Positions 50,201-59,994 of a stretch of 64,000 bases of DNA are shown here, one piece after another. The stretch covers positions 1-64,000 of the forward strand of contig BDDD01002058.1 of NCBI GenBank assembly GCA_001972305.1, written 5' to 3'. Below the pieces are notes generated by a model. It saw only the letters and a list, made by a program, of their open reading frames with translations, was not told where the DNA came from and ran no database searches. Within the stretch, counting starts at the first letter, position 1, and each line of letters starts with the position of its first letter. Origin of the DNA: Cephalotus follicularis (taxonomy: Eukaryota > Streptophyta > Magnoliopsida > Oxalidales > Cephalotaceae). A program made the translations under genes and the position numbers.

Positions 50201-50593
50201 TCCCAATCTCTCTCTTTCTCTGGCGCAGGCGCCTGGTGCGCCCGATGTCTCTTTCTTTGCACGGGCACGTGATGCGCCCGTGTCTCTCCCTCTCCCTTCC
50301 TTTATTTTGCTTCTCCCTTAGTATTTTCTGGTAAAACACTAAGGTCTGGGTCCCGATTTTTCCGCGAATCACGACATAAATTATCCGAACAACCACCAAA
50401 ATAATCACGATAATATTGCGAGCATTTGGGCTTTATTATCGCGCATTAAAAATAGGCTTTATTAGCCATCTTAGCTAACACGATTACGACTTAAATGCGT
50501 GATGCCTTTTTATTACTCCGGCTCTATCGATTTTATTACGATCGTACACGCACCAATTTCATAATAATTATTTATGAAATTCGGGGCGTTACA
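47221..50593 (-). mobile_element. W: solo LTR, gypsy type, innermost insertion
   Basis: It begins TGTCACACCCAG, ends TTCGGGGCGTTACA, and is flanked by CCAAC (47216-47220, 50594-50598). It contains a degenerate tandem array (about 48060-48500), the GGTTAGCC...GGCTAAG dyad near 47585, class-B pairs at 49013/49033 and 49084/49105, and a GC-rich tract (about 49540-50340) with CT runs. The overlapping open frames in the GC-rich tract occur on both strands and look like LTR leader, not gene. Confidence 0.95.
48060..48500. repeat. Degenerate tandem repeats in W
   Basis: Around ten copies of a unit containing CTACTTACTCAACAGAGCTTAG, with variable linkers such as TAACCATTGCATGGGAAACCC; copies run 50-65 bp apart. 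Confidence 0.8.
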
Positions 50594-51563
50594 CCAACAT
50601 AATATCTCAAAAGGTATATTTTATTCATCATTGGATACAAAATACATGAATTGAAATTTCGGTTATTACACAATCAATCAATGTGTCAATACAATCATTA
50701 ACACCGTTTCAAACACTTGAACACCTCAAGTGAGGCTCTAATCAAGTGACAATATGAAAAGAAGTTGAAAACCAGCTTTAAAGTAGCTAAAACTCCTTTC
50801 AGTCCAGTAGGCGTCGATGTCCTTTGTGAAAGACGCCGACGCATCTATAAAACGTTGGAAAGACGTCGATGTATTTGAAAGACATCGATGTCTTTCCCTA
50901 TTTGTGTAGAGATATGGCCGAAAGACGTCGATGTCTTTGAAGAAAGACGTCGACGCGTTTCAATAAAAATAGCCTGGGAATGCGCATTGATGTTCGGCAT
51001 CGATGTCTTTCCTGGGAAAAAACATCTCGAGGCAAGGTCTTCGATGTCTTTGCTACGGAATCACAGATACAACACTCTGAAGCGAAAGACATCGACATCC
51101 TTGGGCTAGGGGTGAATGTCTTTGCTGGCAGGGTCAAGTTTTGTGCAGAAAAACCAGCCAATCTCATAGCAAAATACAATTTAAAGCCATTATTTGCAAA
51201 CCAAGGTTTAAAATCAATCATTTGAGGTTAGCAAAACTTGGTACGACCTTCAAAATTCGGTTTCAATCCTTCTAGATAAGTTAGATCAAGGAAATCAATA
51301 AAACCCTAGTTTTTCAATTCAATGTAATACAATCACTCAATTCAATCAATCATTCAATCAATTGTGCAATTAAGCATTAGACAATACAGTAGGGAAGTCC
51401 TACCTTTAATGAAGCTTCAAAAGTTGAGCTTCCAATAAATTGATCGGCAGAAATCGCCAAAAACCCACTACTTCTTGTTCAATCGGTAAGCCAAGACTTG
51501 CAATCGCTATTCTTGTTGATGGAGATGCAATCCAGTTGCAAGAGGGAGATGGAGGCTGTCCAG

Positions 51564-51601
<38 letters not shown>

Positions 51602-51819
51602 AGGAGAAGAATGAGAAATGTGGGAGAAATGAGAGAAAGAATTGACTTATATAGTCGATTCAGTCAACTCTCCGAAACTCAGCCCAAAATCCCGACTATA
51701 CATGCATATAACCAATACAATAACAATAGGTATAAGAATACATCAATTCTAATTCGATATAGTACAATTCGGTACAATGTATGCATGAAGAGTACAAAAA
51801 GCGAATTCGGGTCGTCACA

Positions 51820-52560
51820 AGAATGGCAAGACTTCACTTTTATGTGCTAAAAAGAAAACCCATGTGTACCTAGTGTAGTCATCAACAATAACATAAGCAT
51901 ACGACTTACCACCTAAGCTTCTTATGTTTATAGGTCCGAAAAGATCCATATGAAGTAGTTCAAGTGGCCTAGTAGTTGAGACAATGTTAATAGATTTAAA
52001 ACTTGTTCTAGTTTGTTTTCCTTGTTGACAAGCGTCACAAATCTTATCTTTTTGAAAATTTTATTTGCGAAGACCTTTAACTAAGTCATGTTTTAAAATC
52101 TTTGAAATTTTTCTCATACTAACATGTCCAAGCCTTTTATGCCACATCCAACTATCTTCGTTTAAAGAAACTAGGCATTTAACGTTTTGGTTTTGAAGAT
52201 CATCTAGGTCTATTACATAAACATTGCCTTCTCTTTGTCCTATAAACTTAGTGGTATTATTGTATTTGTCAATGACTCTACATGATAGATTTTTGAAAAT
52301 AACTCTATAATTCTTGTCACATAATTGACTTACGCTCAAGAGATTGTGTTTGAGTCCTTTAACATGCAATACATTAGTAATAGTAAAATTTTCGTTACCT
52401 ATGGATCCAGTTCCAATGATTTGTCCTTTTGCGTTATCTCCAAAGGTTACGTTTCCTCCGTCTTTTGGTTCCCAGGTTATAAAAAGACTTTTGTTACCCG
52501 TCATGTGTTTGGAGCATCCGCTATCAAGGTACCAGCTATTCCTTTTCTATGATGTCTTCA
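51820..52560 (-). pseudogene. M protease, pre-integrase and integrase N-terminus
   Basis: Protease motif WYLDSGCSKHMTGN (Asp-Ser-Gly at 52517-52525), then NVTFGDNAKGQIIG, the pre-integrase zinc motif WMWHKRLGHVSMRKI, a TAA (52061-52063), CDACQQGKQ, and the integrase start LHMDLFGPINIRS with VDDYTRYTWVFFL. The frame runs into the X1 duplication AGAAT and resumes at 43555 as FFTNFCKQLQKEKG. The empty site is therefore exact at protein level. Confidence 0.92.
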
Positions 52561-52729
52561 GGCACATCTACAAAACAAATGAGTTTAAGTTGAAGACTTT
52601 GGTACCCAAGTTACTTTGGGTCCAGGGGGGTTAGTGATAAACGTTCCTTTTGGAACCCATATAGTTCTTATCTTAAACATTTGATTTCTATATAACATGT
52701 TTTGTTTAAATTTATTTCTCTTATATATG

Positions 52730-54228
52730 TCATTTTTTTTTATGATAACAGTTGTGTGTAGTGTGACCATTTTTATTGCAATAGTTACAAGTTATGCTAG
52801 ATGGGGTCTTTTTAATATCTTTCTTTTCAAGATATTTTTGAAAGTGCTTAACATTGTTCATCTCATCATAACCTAGGCCAGCTTTATTGAAACTACATCT
52901 TTGAAGACCTAAAAGGTTGTCAAGTTTATCACTACTGTTTGAAAACTTTGAAAAAGTTTTCTTAAGAGTATCAACTTCTAATTTAAGAGTTTCATTTTCT
53001 TTTTCAAGAGATATAATCTTATCATCTAAAGACTTATTTGATAAACATTCTATCTCATGTTTTAAACTAACATTCTCTTTATTGACTGCTTTTATTGTCT
53101 TTTTGAGTGATGCATTTTCTAGACTAAACTGTTCAAGTAATTCAAGAAGTTCACTTACCTCATTTTCATCTTTGTCTTCATCGAGATCATCGATTGCCAT
53201 CAACACCAATTGTGCTACTTCTTGGTTCTGCTCTTCTTCGGAGCTGGATTCATCACTGTCCGACCATGTAGCTAGCATTGCTCTCTTCTTTTTGATTGTT
53301 TCTTTGGCTTTCTTTAATCTTGGACATTCACTTTTGTAGTGTCCGAGTTTGTTGCATTCGAAGCATATGATTTCTTCTTTCTTCGTCTCAAATTTTGAAA
53401 GAGTTGACTTCTTGAAGTTTTTGCTGCCAAACTTCTTCTTTGCTAAGAACCTTTTGAATCTCCTTGTTATTCAGGCCATCTCATCATCACTCTCTTCTTC
53501 GCCTGAGTCTACTGTAGAAGATTTGAAAGCTATGACTTTCTTTTTCTTCTTGTCTTGTTCTTCATCATCTTCATGATTTTTTATCATCATTTCGTGTGTC
53601 ATGAGTGATCCAAGAAGCTCTTCAAGTGGCAATGTGTTAAGGTCCTTTGCTTCCTTTATGGCAGTGACTTTAGGCGTCCAACTCTTAGGTAGACACATGA
53701 GTATCTTTCTTACCATCTCACTGTTAGTGTAGCACTTATTTAAAAATTGCAATGAGTTTATAATATCGGTAAAGCGAACAAACATACTAGACATATTTTC
53801 ATTGTCTTTCATTGAGAACATTTCATATTCTCTAACTAGCATTTTATTTTAGCGTCTTTTACCTGATTGGTTCCCTCATAAGTCACCTCAAGTCTATACC
53901 ACATCTCCTTTGTGGTAGCACATGAGGAAACTCTATTCAATTCGTTCGAATTCAAGGCACATATTATTACATGTTTAGCTTTCGCGTTAAGTTGTACCTT
54001 CTTTCTATCCTCACCCGTATATAGACTTCTGGGTTTAAGAGATTTGACACCTTCTTTTGATATAGTTTGAGGAAGTTCAGGGTCGTCAATGATGATGTCC
54101 CATAAGTTGAAGTCAAGTGCTTGAATGAAAATAGTCATCTTTGCTTTCCAGTGACTGTAGTTGTTACCGTTGAAGAAAGGAGGCTTTGAGATAGACATCC
54201 TCTCTTTGTTTGTCATATTCAATTCCAT
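52730..54228 (-). pseudogene. M gag with two zinc knuckles
   Basis: It starts MELNMTNKERMSISKPPFF with FNGNNYSHWKAKM, a typical copia gag start. A frameshift near 53840 is followed by MLVREYEMFSMKDNENMSSM, a stop (53471-53473), the first CCHC knuckle (53324-53365, CFECNKLGHYKSEC), a long acidic then coiled-coil stretch (SLEKENETLKLEVDTLKK), and a second knuckle (52748-52789, CNYCNKNGHTTHNC). Two knuckles and a long coiled coil are known features of Sirevirus gag. Confidence 0.9.
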
Positions 54229-54270
54229 TGCAGATCTTTGTAACCTCTAACAATTAAGAAATAAGGTTAA

Positions 54271-54286
54271 CCGCTATGATACCAAT
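54271..54286 (-). other. M primer-binding site, one base changed
   Basis: On the minus strand ATTGGTATCATAGCGG follows the LTR end: TGGTATCATAGC against the standard TGGTATCAGAGC, so one mismatch. Confidence 0.85.
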
Positions 54287-55633
54287 TGAAATAAAATAAT
54301 AATAGCTCTTGAATAATACAATAGGGGGGGGGGGGGGGGGGGGGTGAATTGAATATTAGAGCAAATACAAACAAATAAAAATTTAAAGTAAAGAGAATAG
54401 GGATAGAAAGATTCTATGTTTTTAGAGTGGTTCATATAACTCTTGCCTACGTCCACTTTTCCCAAGGTAGCTCCTTCAGTTTCCACTAGCTCGAATTGAT
54501 TAAGGAAGCAATTCATTACACCTCACAGTGTTGTGATTGACCTCAATCACTAGACCTTGACCTCAAGACCTTTAGAGGATTCACTCTCCTCTGTTACAAG
54601 TGTTTGTAAAGTGTTTACGATGTAACCTCTCAGTAGGTTATAATTTGCTTACAATAAAGAACAAGGGAGAATTACAGAAATGACTAAGGAAATAAATAAA
54701 GCTTTGAAGCTAAGAGCACTTTAGACTTTGTAGAATGTAACTTTGCTTGATTGCTTGAGTTCTTTGTTTCTTGGTGATTTCTGAAGGCTTGGGCCTTCCT
54801 TTATTTAGCCAAAAAATCCATGTATCCGTTGCTTAAATCATGGAGGTTGAGATTTGAAAAATTGATGATTTGTTGTAAATCTGTTATGTAGCCGTTGGAG
54901 CAAAGCCGTCGATGTCTTTGATAAGCGTCGATGCCTTTACCAGTTAACTAGCCGTTGCGAGCATCCAGGGCGTAATTTTTGTTGAAAGACGTCAATGTCT
55001 ATAAATGGCGTCGATGTCTTTTCTGGAGTTGTCGCCAGGATTTGAAGATATGAGCAACACATCGATGTCTGTAATGGGCGTCGATGTCCTTTATGGAAAC
55101 ATAAAAGTTATGAGAAACACATCGATGGCTTTGTAAAGGGATCGATGTCTTTTGATTCGACGTCAATATATTCTTAGAATCGGATCGATGCTTATCTTCA
55201 AAAATGACCTGTAACTTTTTGGCATAAACACATCGATGTCTTTGTAAAGGGATCGATGTCTTTGAGTTAAACAGTCGATGTCTTCTCTGAAATAAATCGA
55301 TGTTTTGAATGAAAATTGCCTGTAACTTTCTGTGCTAAAGACGTCAATGTATTCTCTGAAAAGGATCGATGTCTTTAGTGAAAATTGGCACGTAACTTTA
55401 GGTGCTAAAGACGTCGATGTCTTTTGAGAAAAAGATCGATGTCTTTCATGAATAACCACATGTAACTCCTGTTTCTTTAAAGGCGTCGATGTCTTCCTTC
55501 AATAGCGTCGATGTCTTTTATGTAAAACTGTCTTTTGCCTTTTGTGAGATTTCAAGTATCTTGCACATAAAATAAACTTGTTAAAAGCAAATATGTTATC
55601 ATCAAAATTAGGATTGAGACTAAAACGTCAACA
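54287..55633 (-). repeat. M 5' LTR with class-A TCGA array
   Basis: The minus-strand start TGTTGACGTTTTAGTC lies at 55633 and its end TTTTATTTCA at 54287. From about 54905 to 55512 there are some twenty-five units of AAAGACRTCGAYGTCTTT type, for example TCGA at 55233 and 55253. A 21-base G run lies at 54324-54344. Confidence 0.93.
54324..54344. repeat. Homopolymer of 21 G near the end of M's 5' LTR
   Basis: P has a run of about seven C at the equivalent place, so this run has expanded, or is inflated by sequencing or assembly. Confidence 0.9.
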
Positions 55634-55869
55634 CAAATTTACAAAATTTATGTACTCCTTTATAGAGAAGATTAACAAAAACTCCCCCTCGTTGGACAAA
55701 CGAACATACCCAATTAATTAAACAAATAAAATTATATGCTAAAGAAATCCCATGTTTACATTTAGCATCACCATTAACATTTAAAATTATTGAAACAGAT
55801 GCCTCAGACATTGGTTATGGTGGTATACTAAAACAACTAATAGATGATAAAGAACAATTAGTACAATAC
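55634..55869 (+). pseudogene. Endogenous pararetrovirus piece 3: RT end and RNase H start
   Basis: The + strand frame reads PPRWTNEHTQLIKQIKLYAK, IPCLHLASPL, and the RNase H motif ETDASDIGYGG (55792-55824), followed by EQLVQY, where X3 starts. The TDASDxGxGG pattern with this linker is that of plant pararetroviruses. It lies where such sequence would be expected after pieces 1 and 2, but the RT core that should come between is absent. A frameshift or stop precedes it. Confidence 0.75.
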
Positions 55870-56665
55870 TGTAACACCCCGTGCCCGCTGGGCGGATACG
55901 TGGCATTACTCTCAATCCAATAACAATACAATGGTCGGGACTAGAAATATAAAAATGTGGAAAAACTTAAAACTTTGCAATACATATCATTACGCGGAAG
56001 ATACAATACAACAATCCATCTTTACAGTACAATGCAATACAATCCTTTACAATACCAATCTTTTACAATACACTCATCAACCCTTCAATACAACACTACT
56101 AAGAACTCTGTCAGATCCAGAAGAACCCCTCGGTCGATGGAATCTTCAATCCTTCGGTCCGCTGCAACCTGCTGCCCTACCTATGCCGCACACAAAGGTA
56201 CAACACAGCCCCACCCTGAAGGATAGGGTTAGCCACACAGGCTAAGCAGAAACCTCATGCAGCATGTATGCATGTACAATGTGCAATATCGGTGACAATC
56301 TATGCAATAACAATGTACGGTGTACAATATCAATGCATGATATGGCAAATGCATATGTACAATTGGCGATAAGACTACCCGTATGACAATGGCCCATAAC
56401 AGAGCATACGGATAGGTTCTATAACAATCAATCAATGGCAGACACTCAATGGTGGTGTATAAAACACCCAATCAATCAAATACAATATCAATCAGTTAGC
56501 AGTCATCAATCCCACGGAAGGTAGTCCTTAAAAAAAATGGGAGATCTATCTACGGTTCTCAGATTGATCAGGTTTGGGACTCATAGATCTTCCAGCCTAT
56601 GGTTGGGTCAGTACAATCTCGATGAGCTACAACCGAAGGAGCTACTGATACCGTTAGGGAGCTAC
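55870..56665 (-). repeat. X3: partial LTR of family X
   Basis: It starts TGTAACACCCCGTGCCCG and follows X1 from 43556 closely to about 44395, then stops at GGGAGCTAC, where another element begins. The GGTTAGCC...GGCTAAG dyad lies near 56228. Possible target bases AATAC precede it; the other end is not in the window. Confidence 0.85.
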
Positions 56666-57062
56666 TGTCAAGACCCGTTCCCGCTAACTCTAAGGGACAT
56701 GTGCCCTGACCGGGGATGGCGCTCCTCTTGCCAACAACCCTCTTAAACTGTAACTGCCCGAGGAGAAAGCTTGGGTGGGGCTGGGCTGGGCGCGCGGCTA
56801 ACTGGGCAGCAGGGGCAGAGGACCCAACACCTCTCCCGCTCATGTCCAGCGCTACATCAAAACAAAAATCCAAACGCGCCGTATAACTTAAGCTAAAAGA
56901 TTCACTCAACCAAGGCCCTAAAACGTTTCGCATTACTTAAGCCACACGTGCTCCTCACATGGACTTAACATAACGCGCAAAGTATGCCCAGGGAGAGCAC
57001 ACACGTGCAACTCACGAGCACACCCAAGCAACATGCCTGGGGAGAAATGCACGTACACCACA
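56666..57062 (-). repeat. U: LTR end of an unidentified family
   Basis: It starts TGTCAAGACCCGTTCCCG, i.e. an LTR end GGGTCTTGACA on the minus strand, right after GCTAC in X3. GC-rich at first, then mixed. It is cut at 57062 by Z. No match elsewhere in the window, no coding sequence. Confidence 0.55.
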
Positions 57063-59663
57063 TGTAATATCCCGTTTCGATGCTTACATGTTTTATGTTG
57101 GGTTTATACCATTTGATATATGCTATGGTTTGTGAACGCTTTGATTCTTAGCTTGAAATTCTTTTATTTTTGTTTTCTGGGCACAAAGCGCCGACGCTCT
57201 TATTAGAATCGCCGACGCTTTGGGTGCTGTGTGACACGTTGACGCTTAAACGTGTGACATTGATGTGTTTTGTATTTAAGTGCTTAACTGTCGACGCTTT
57301 AAAGTAAACTGTCGACGCTTTAGTAGGTTTTCCATACCAGTTTGGATGGTGACATGTTTAAGGAAAAATGGGGTTTTTACCATTTTTGTTGATCTGATTT
57401 TCCTTCTATGCTCGAAACCGAATCTGCATGAAAGGAAACTTATTAGTTGCACGATTTTACCATTAATTTTACTCGTTTTTCTGGTTTTGAAAATCTAAGT
57501 ATTATTTTGAAAGAAAGCTATATGCACAATTTGACAAACACAAACAGCAACTTTGCAAGCATTTTTCTACACCGATTTTGACGTCTTTTGAAGGTAATTT
57601 CTAAACGAAAGTTGTAGTATGCACTATGTAGTTTCTATACCACCCATTAATTCGTATTGAAACAGGCTAGAATTTAATCGTGAGCATGATTTTAGAAGCC
57701 TGTTGAAACTAAATTTCTTCTGTTATCAATATATGTTCATGGGTTTTATGCATAACTTGTAATATTAATGTTTAAAAACAAAGAATATCATGTTATTGAC
57801 GTATGTATATATATCACTGTTTTACGGATTATACATAGGAAAAATCAGATTATAGTTCATGACTTTGTAAACTATTTTAAAAACCATGTTTTGACATAAA
57901 CATGCTATGCTAAACTTGTTATTTTCATGATTGTGTATTTATAATCACCATATTGATAGTTACAGACTCATATGACATGTTTTTAAGTTTGGTTATTGCT
58001 ACTATAACTTCTGTATATGAAAAGTAGGAGTTGTTCATGAAATTGAAAATGTTTTCTGCAACTGGTACTGTGTGTTTGACGCAAACCGTCGACGCTTGTA
58101 TTTTAAGCGTCGCCGCTTTGTACTTTTTTGTGCTGTGGTCAGTCGACTCTTTGCTCGACGCTTTGTCCTTTTGTGTAATGAAACCGTCGATGCCTAGGAA
58201 CAAACTGTCGACGCTTTGTCTGGCAGTTTCGATAATTGCTACATTTTATGTTATGTGATGTTTGGACTCATATGTTTAGGTATTAATATCGTTCGTGGTG
58301 GAGTTTAGGACACTTCTAGGGTGCTTTTGTCCGGTATTCTAGATTGTTTAGATTTTCGATCTGCTAAGGCACGGATTCTTCGATTCTTGGATATTCCTTC
58401 GGTTAAATTAAATAAAGTTAATTTTTACTGATACATCGTTCTTGAATGGATTTATGCATTTATGATTATACTCTTGGTTTTATTCAGAATAAAATTCATA
58501 TTTTGATTGGATATACTCATTTTGATAATAATATTACTGAAACAAATTTATTATCGTTACATCGGATACATATTTTCTGTTATAAAAAAATGTGTTATTG
58601 CTTGGACATGGCTTCCACTTTAGGGAGTATGTTATACTTCAGATACAGATCGGATTTTGATTTTGATTTTTGAGTATGATCCTCTTTAAATAATTTCAGA
58701 TATGTCTGGAGACAGTTTACATAAGTATGTTTTAGAATTTTTTTCGAATTAAACAATGCTTTAGCATAATAACATACAGAGAAAAACCCTACCTATGAGG
58801 TATCATAGGGATGTTCTTTGGCACGGAGGACATGACACCTACCGTGGCGGTGTGATCGATCTACGGCGTCTCTTTTAAATATGTATCCTGAGAGTAGGAT
58901 ATGGATNNNNNNNNNNNNNNNNNNNNNNNNNNNNNNNNNNNNNNNNNNNNNNNNNNNNNNNNNNNNNNNNNNNNNNNNNNNNNNNNNNNNNNNNNNNNNN
59001 NNNNNNNNNNNNNNNNNNNNNNNNNNNNNNNNNNNNNNNNNNNNNNNNNNNNNNNNNNNNNNNNNNNNNNNNNNNNNNNNNNNNNNNNNNNNNNNNNNNN
59101 NNNNNNNNNNNNNNNNNNNNNNNNNNNNNNNNNNNNNNNNNNNNNNNTTTTCATAAAGTTATGATGATTTTATAACTGCTCATTTTTAAATATTCTGTTT
59201 TACATTTCAAGAATATTTACTATGTTACTTTGCTGAATTCCAAAGTTTCAAGATATTTTGTTTACCGTTTAATGTTTTAATTCTTTATCCGTGCTGAGGT
59301 TTGCTCAGCCGTGTTTTGTTTCTATGCGGCAGGTTTCCAGAAGGATGGGGGAAACGTGTGATGAGAGTTACCCACTTGTCAGAAGACCATCTAGGAATTG
59401 GTCTATTGTGTTTACAGTAATATTGATCATGTTTTGGAACAGTGTCAGACTATTTTTCTGCTTACATAATTTTTGAACATCGGATTATGGTTTACTTTTT
59501 TTATTTATGGATGGTTAAATTTTCATACTCTATTTTATATCAATTTGTTATAAGTTATTAGACCACCACATCCGTTTCGCATCAGTCCATTGTTTAGGCT
59601 TTTTCGTTATGTTTCAGTTTGATATTATGACCTGTAAGGGCTCCCACCATCGGGGGTGTTACA
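57063..59663 (+). repeat. Z LTR copy 1 (about 2.6 kb, with an assembly gap)
   Basis: TGTAATATCCCG to CGGGGGTGTTACA. Class-B pairs at 57191/57212, 57291/57312, 58089/58110 and 58187/58208. The hairpin GCTGAGGTTTGCTCAGC lies at about 59292-59308. The gap at 58907-59147 corresponds to about 204 bp in copy 2. No primer site follows. Confidence 0.8.
58907..59147. other. Assembly gap (241 N)
   Basis: Unknown bases only. Copy 2 suggests that about 204 bp belong here (60576-60779). Any apparent open frame across it is an artefact. Confidence 0.99.
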
Positions 59664-59994
59664 TCCAGTTTGGACAGTTTTTACGGATTTGATACCCGAC
59701 GATCCCGTTTTCTCCTAGGATGCATTAGAGCATTTGTATGCATTGCATATGCATTACTTACTGCCTGTTCTTGACTATCTATAGGTTGACTATGATTTCT
59801 AAGTATCGTTACTTTAGAAAGTCTTATATGAGTTGGAACTATTATGTTGAAAACGAAAATATAAGATGAGTGTTATTATATTTTCGAACATATTGTGAAA
59901 GCAATTTCCGCTTACTGAAACTGTTTAAAAGTATTTCTGCTACTGAATATGTATATTTCAAATGTTTATAACCTTCGAAAATATTTTGAAATGA
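59664..59994 (+). other. Unassigned 331 bp between the two Z LTR copies
   Basis: It does not match the LTR part that should precede 59995 (58000-58337) nor anything else in the window, and it has no primer site or frame. It may be an LTR variant region, flanking DNA or an assembly join. Confidence 0.4.

Larger units (their letters stand above)
44802..50670 (-). mobile_element. C: solo LTR related to Y, inserted in X1
   Basis: It begins TGTCACACCCCGCC, ends CGGTTATTACA, and is flanked by CAATC (44797-44801, 50671-50675). It aligns along its length with the Y LTR, but carries class-B palindromes where Y has class C: cores at 45932, 45953, 45974, 46006, 46048, 46069, 47026, 47047, 47115 and 47135. 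W is inserted near its right end. The dyad GGTTAGCC...GGCTAAG lies near 45135. No internal region. Confidence 0.93.
43556..51819 (-). mobile_element. X1: solo LTR of family X, with nested insertions
   Basis: It begins TGTAACACCCCGCGCCCG and ends GGGTCGTCACA, with AGAAT on both sides (43551-43555, 51820-51824), inside M's integrase. Without C it is about 2.4 kb and contains only LTR sequence: no primer site, polypurine tract or gene. A 123-bp tandem unit starts at about 44596 and 44719; C inserted in the second. The GGTTAGCCACACTGGCTAAG dyad lies near 43930. Class-A palindromes run from about 50810 to 51120, and a GA microsatellite lies near 51569-51595. Confidence 0.93.
25634..55633 (-). mobile_element. 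M: minus-strand Sirevirus split by nested insertions
   Basis: Read on the minus strand: 5' LTR (54287-55633), primer site, gag, protease, integrase up to 51820, interruption by X1, integrase-RT (43555-41680), interruption by T, RNase H (28722-28289), post-pol gene, polypurine tracts, then partial 3' LTR to 25634. Each interruption has a 5-bp duplication, and the coding sequence joins exactly across it. Without insertions M would be about 9 kb. Gag with two zinc knuckles, a post-pol gene and repeated GGGGGAG tracts identify the Sirevirus lineage. Stops and a frameshift make it inactive. Confidence 0.92.

Noticed and set aside
49441..50408. Open frames of up to 212 codons in the GC-rich part of W as genes
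   Set aside because: They lie on both strands, are low complexity (Arg/Glu/Ser/Pro), and sit inside a solo LTR with exact target duplications.
55865..57067. Target duplications for X3 and U
   Set aside because: Candidate bases AATAC and GCTAC precede them, but both elements are cut, so the partner copies cannot be checked.
58861..59164. Open frames made of X residues
   Set aside because: They cross the run of Ns and carry no information.
57063..59668. Z LTR copy 1 as an independent solo LTR
   Set aside because: Flanking bases are CCACA on the left and TCCAG on the right, so no duplication supports it.
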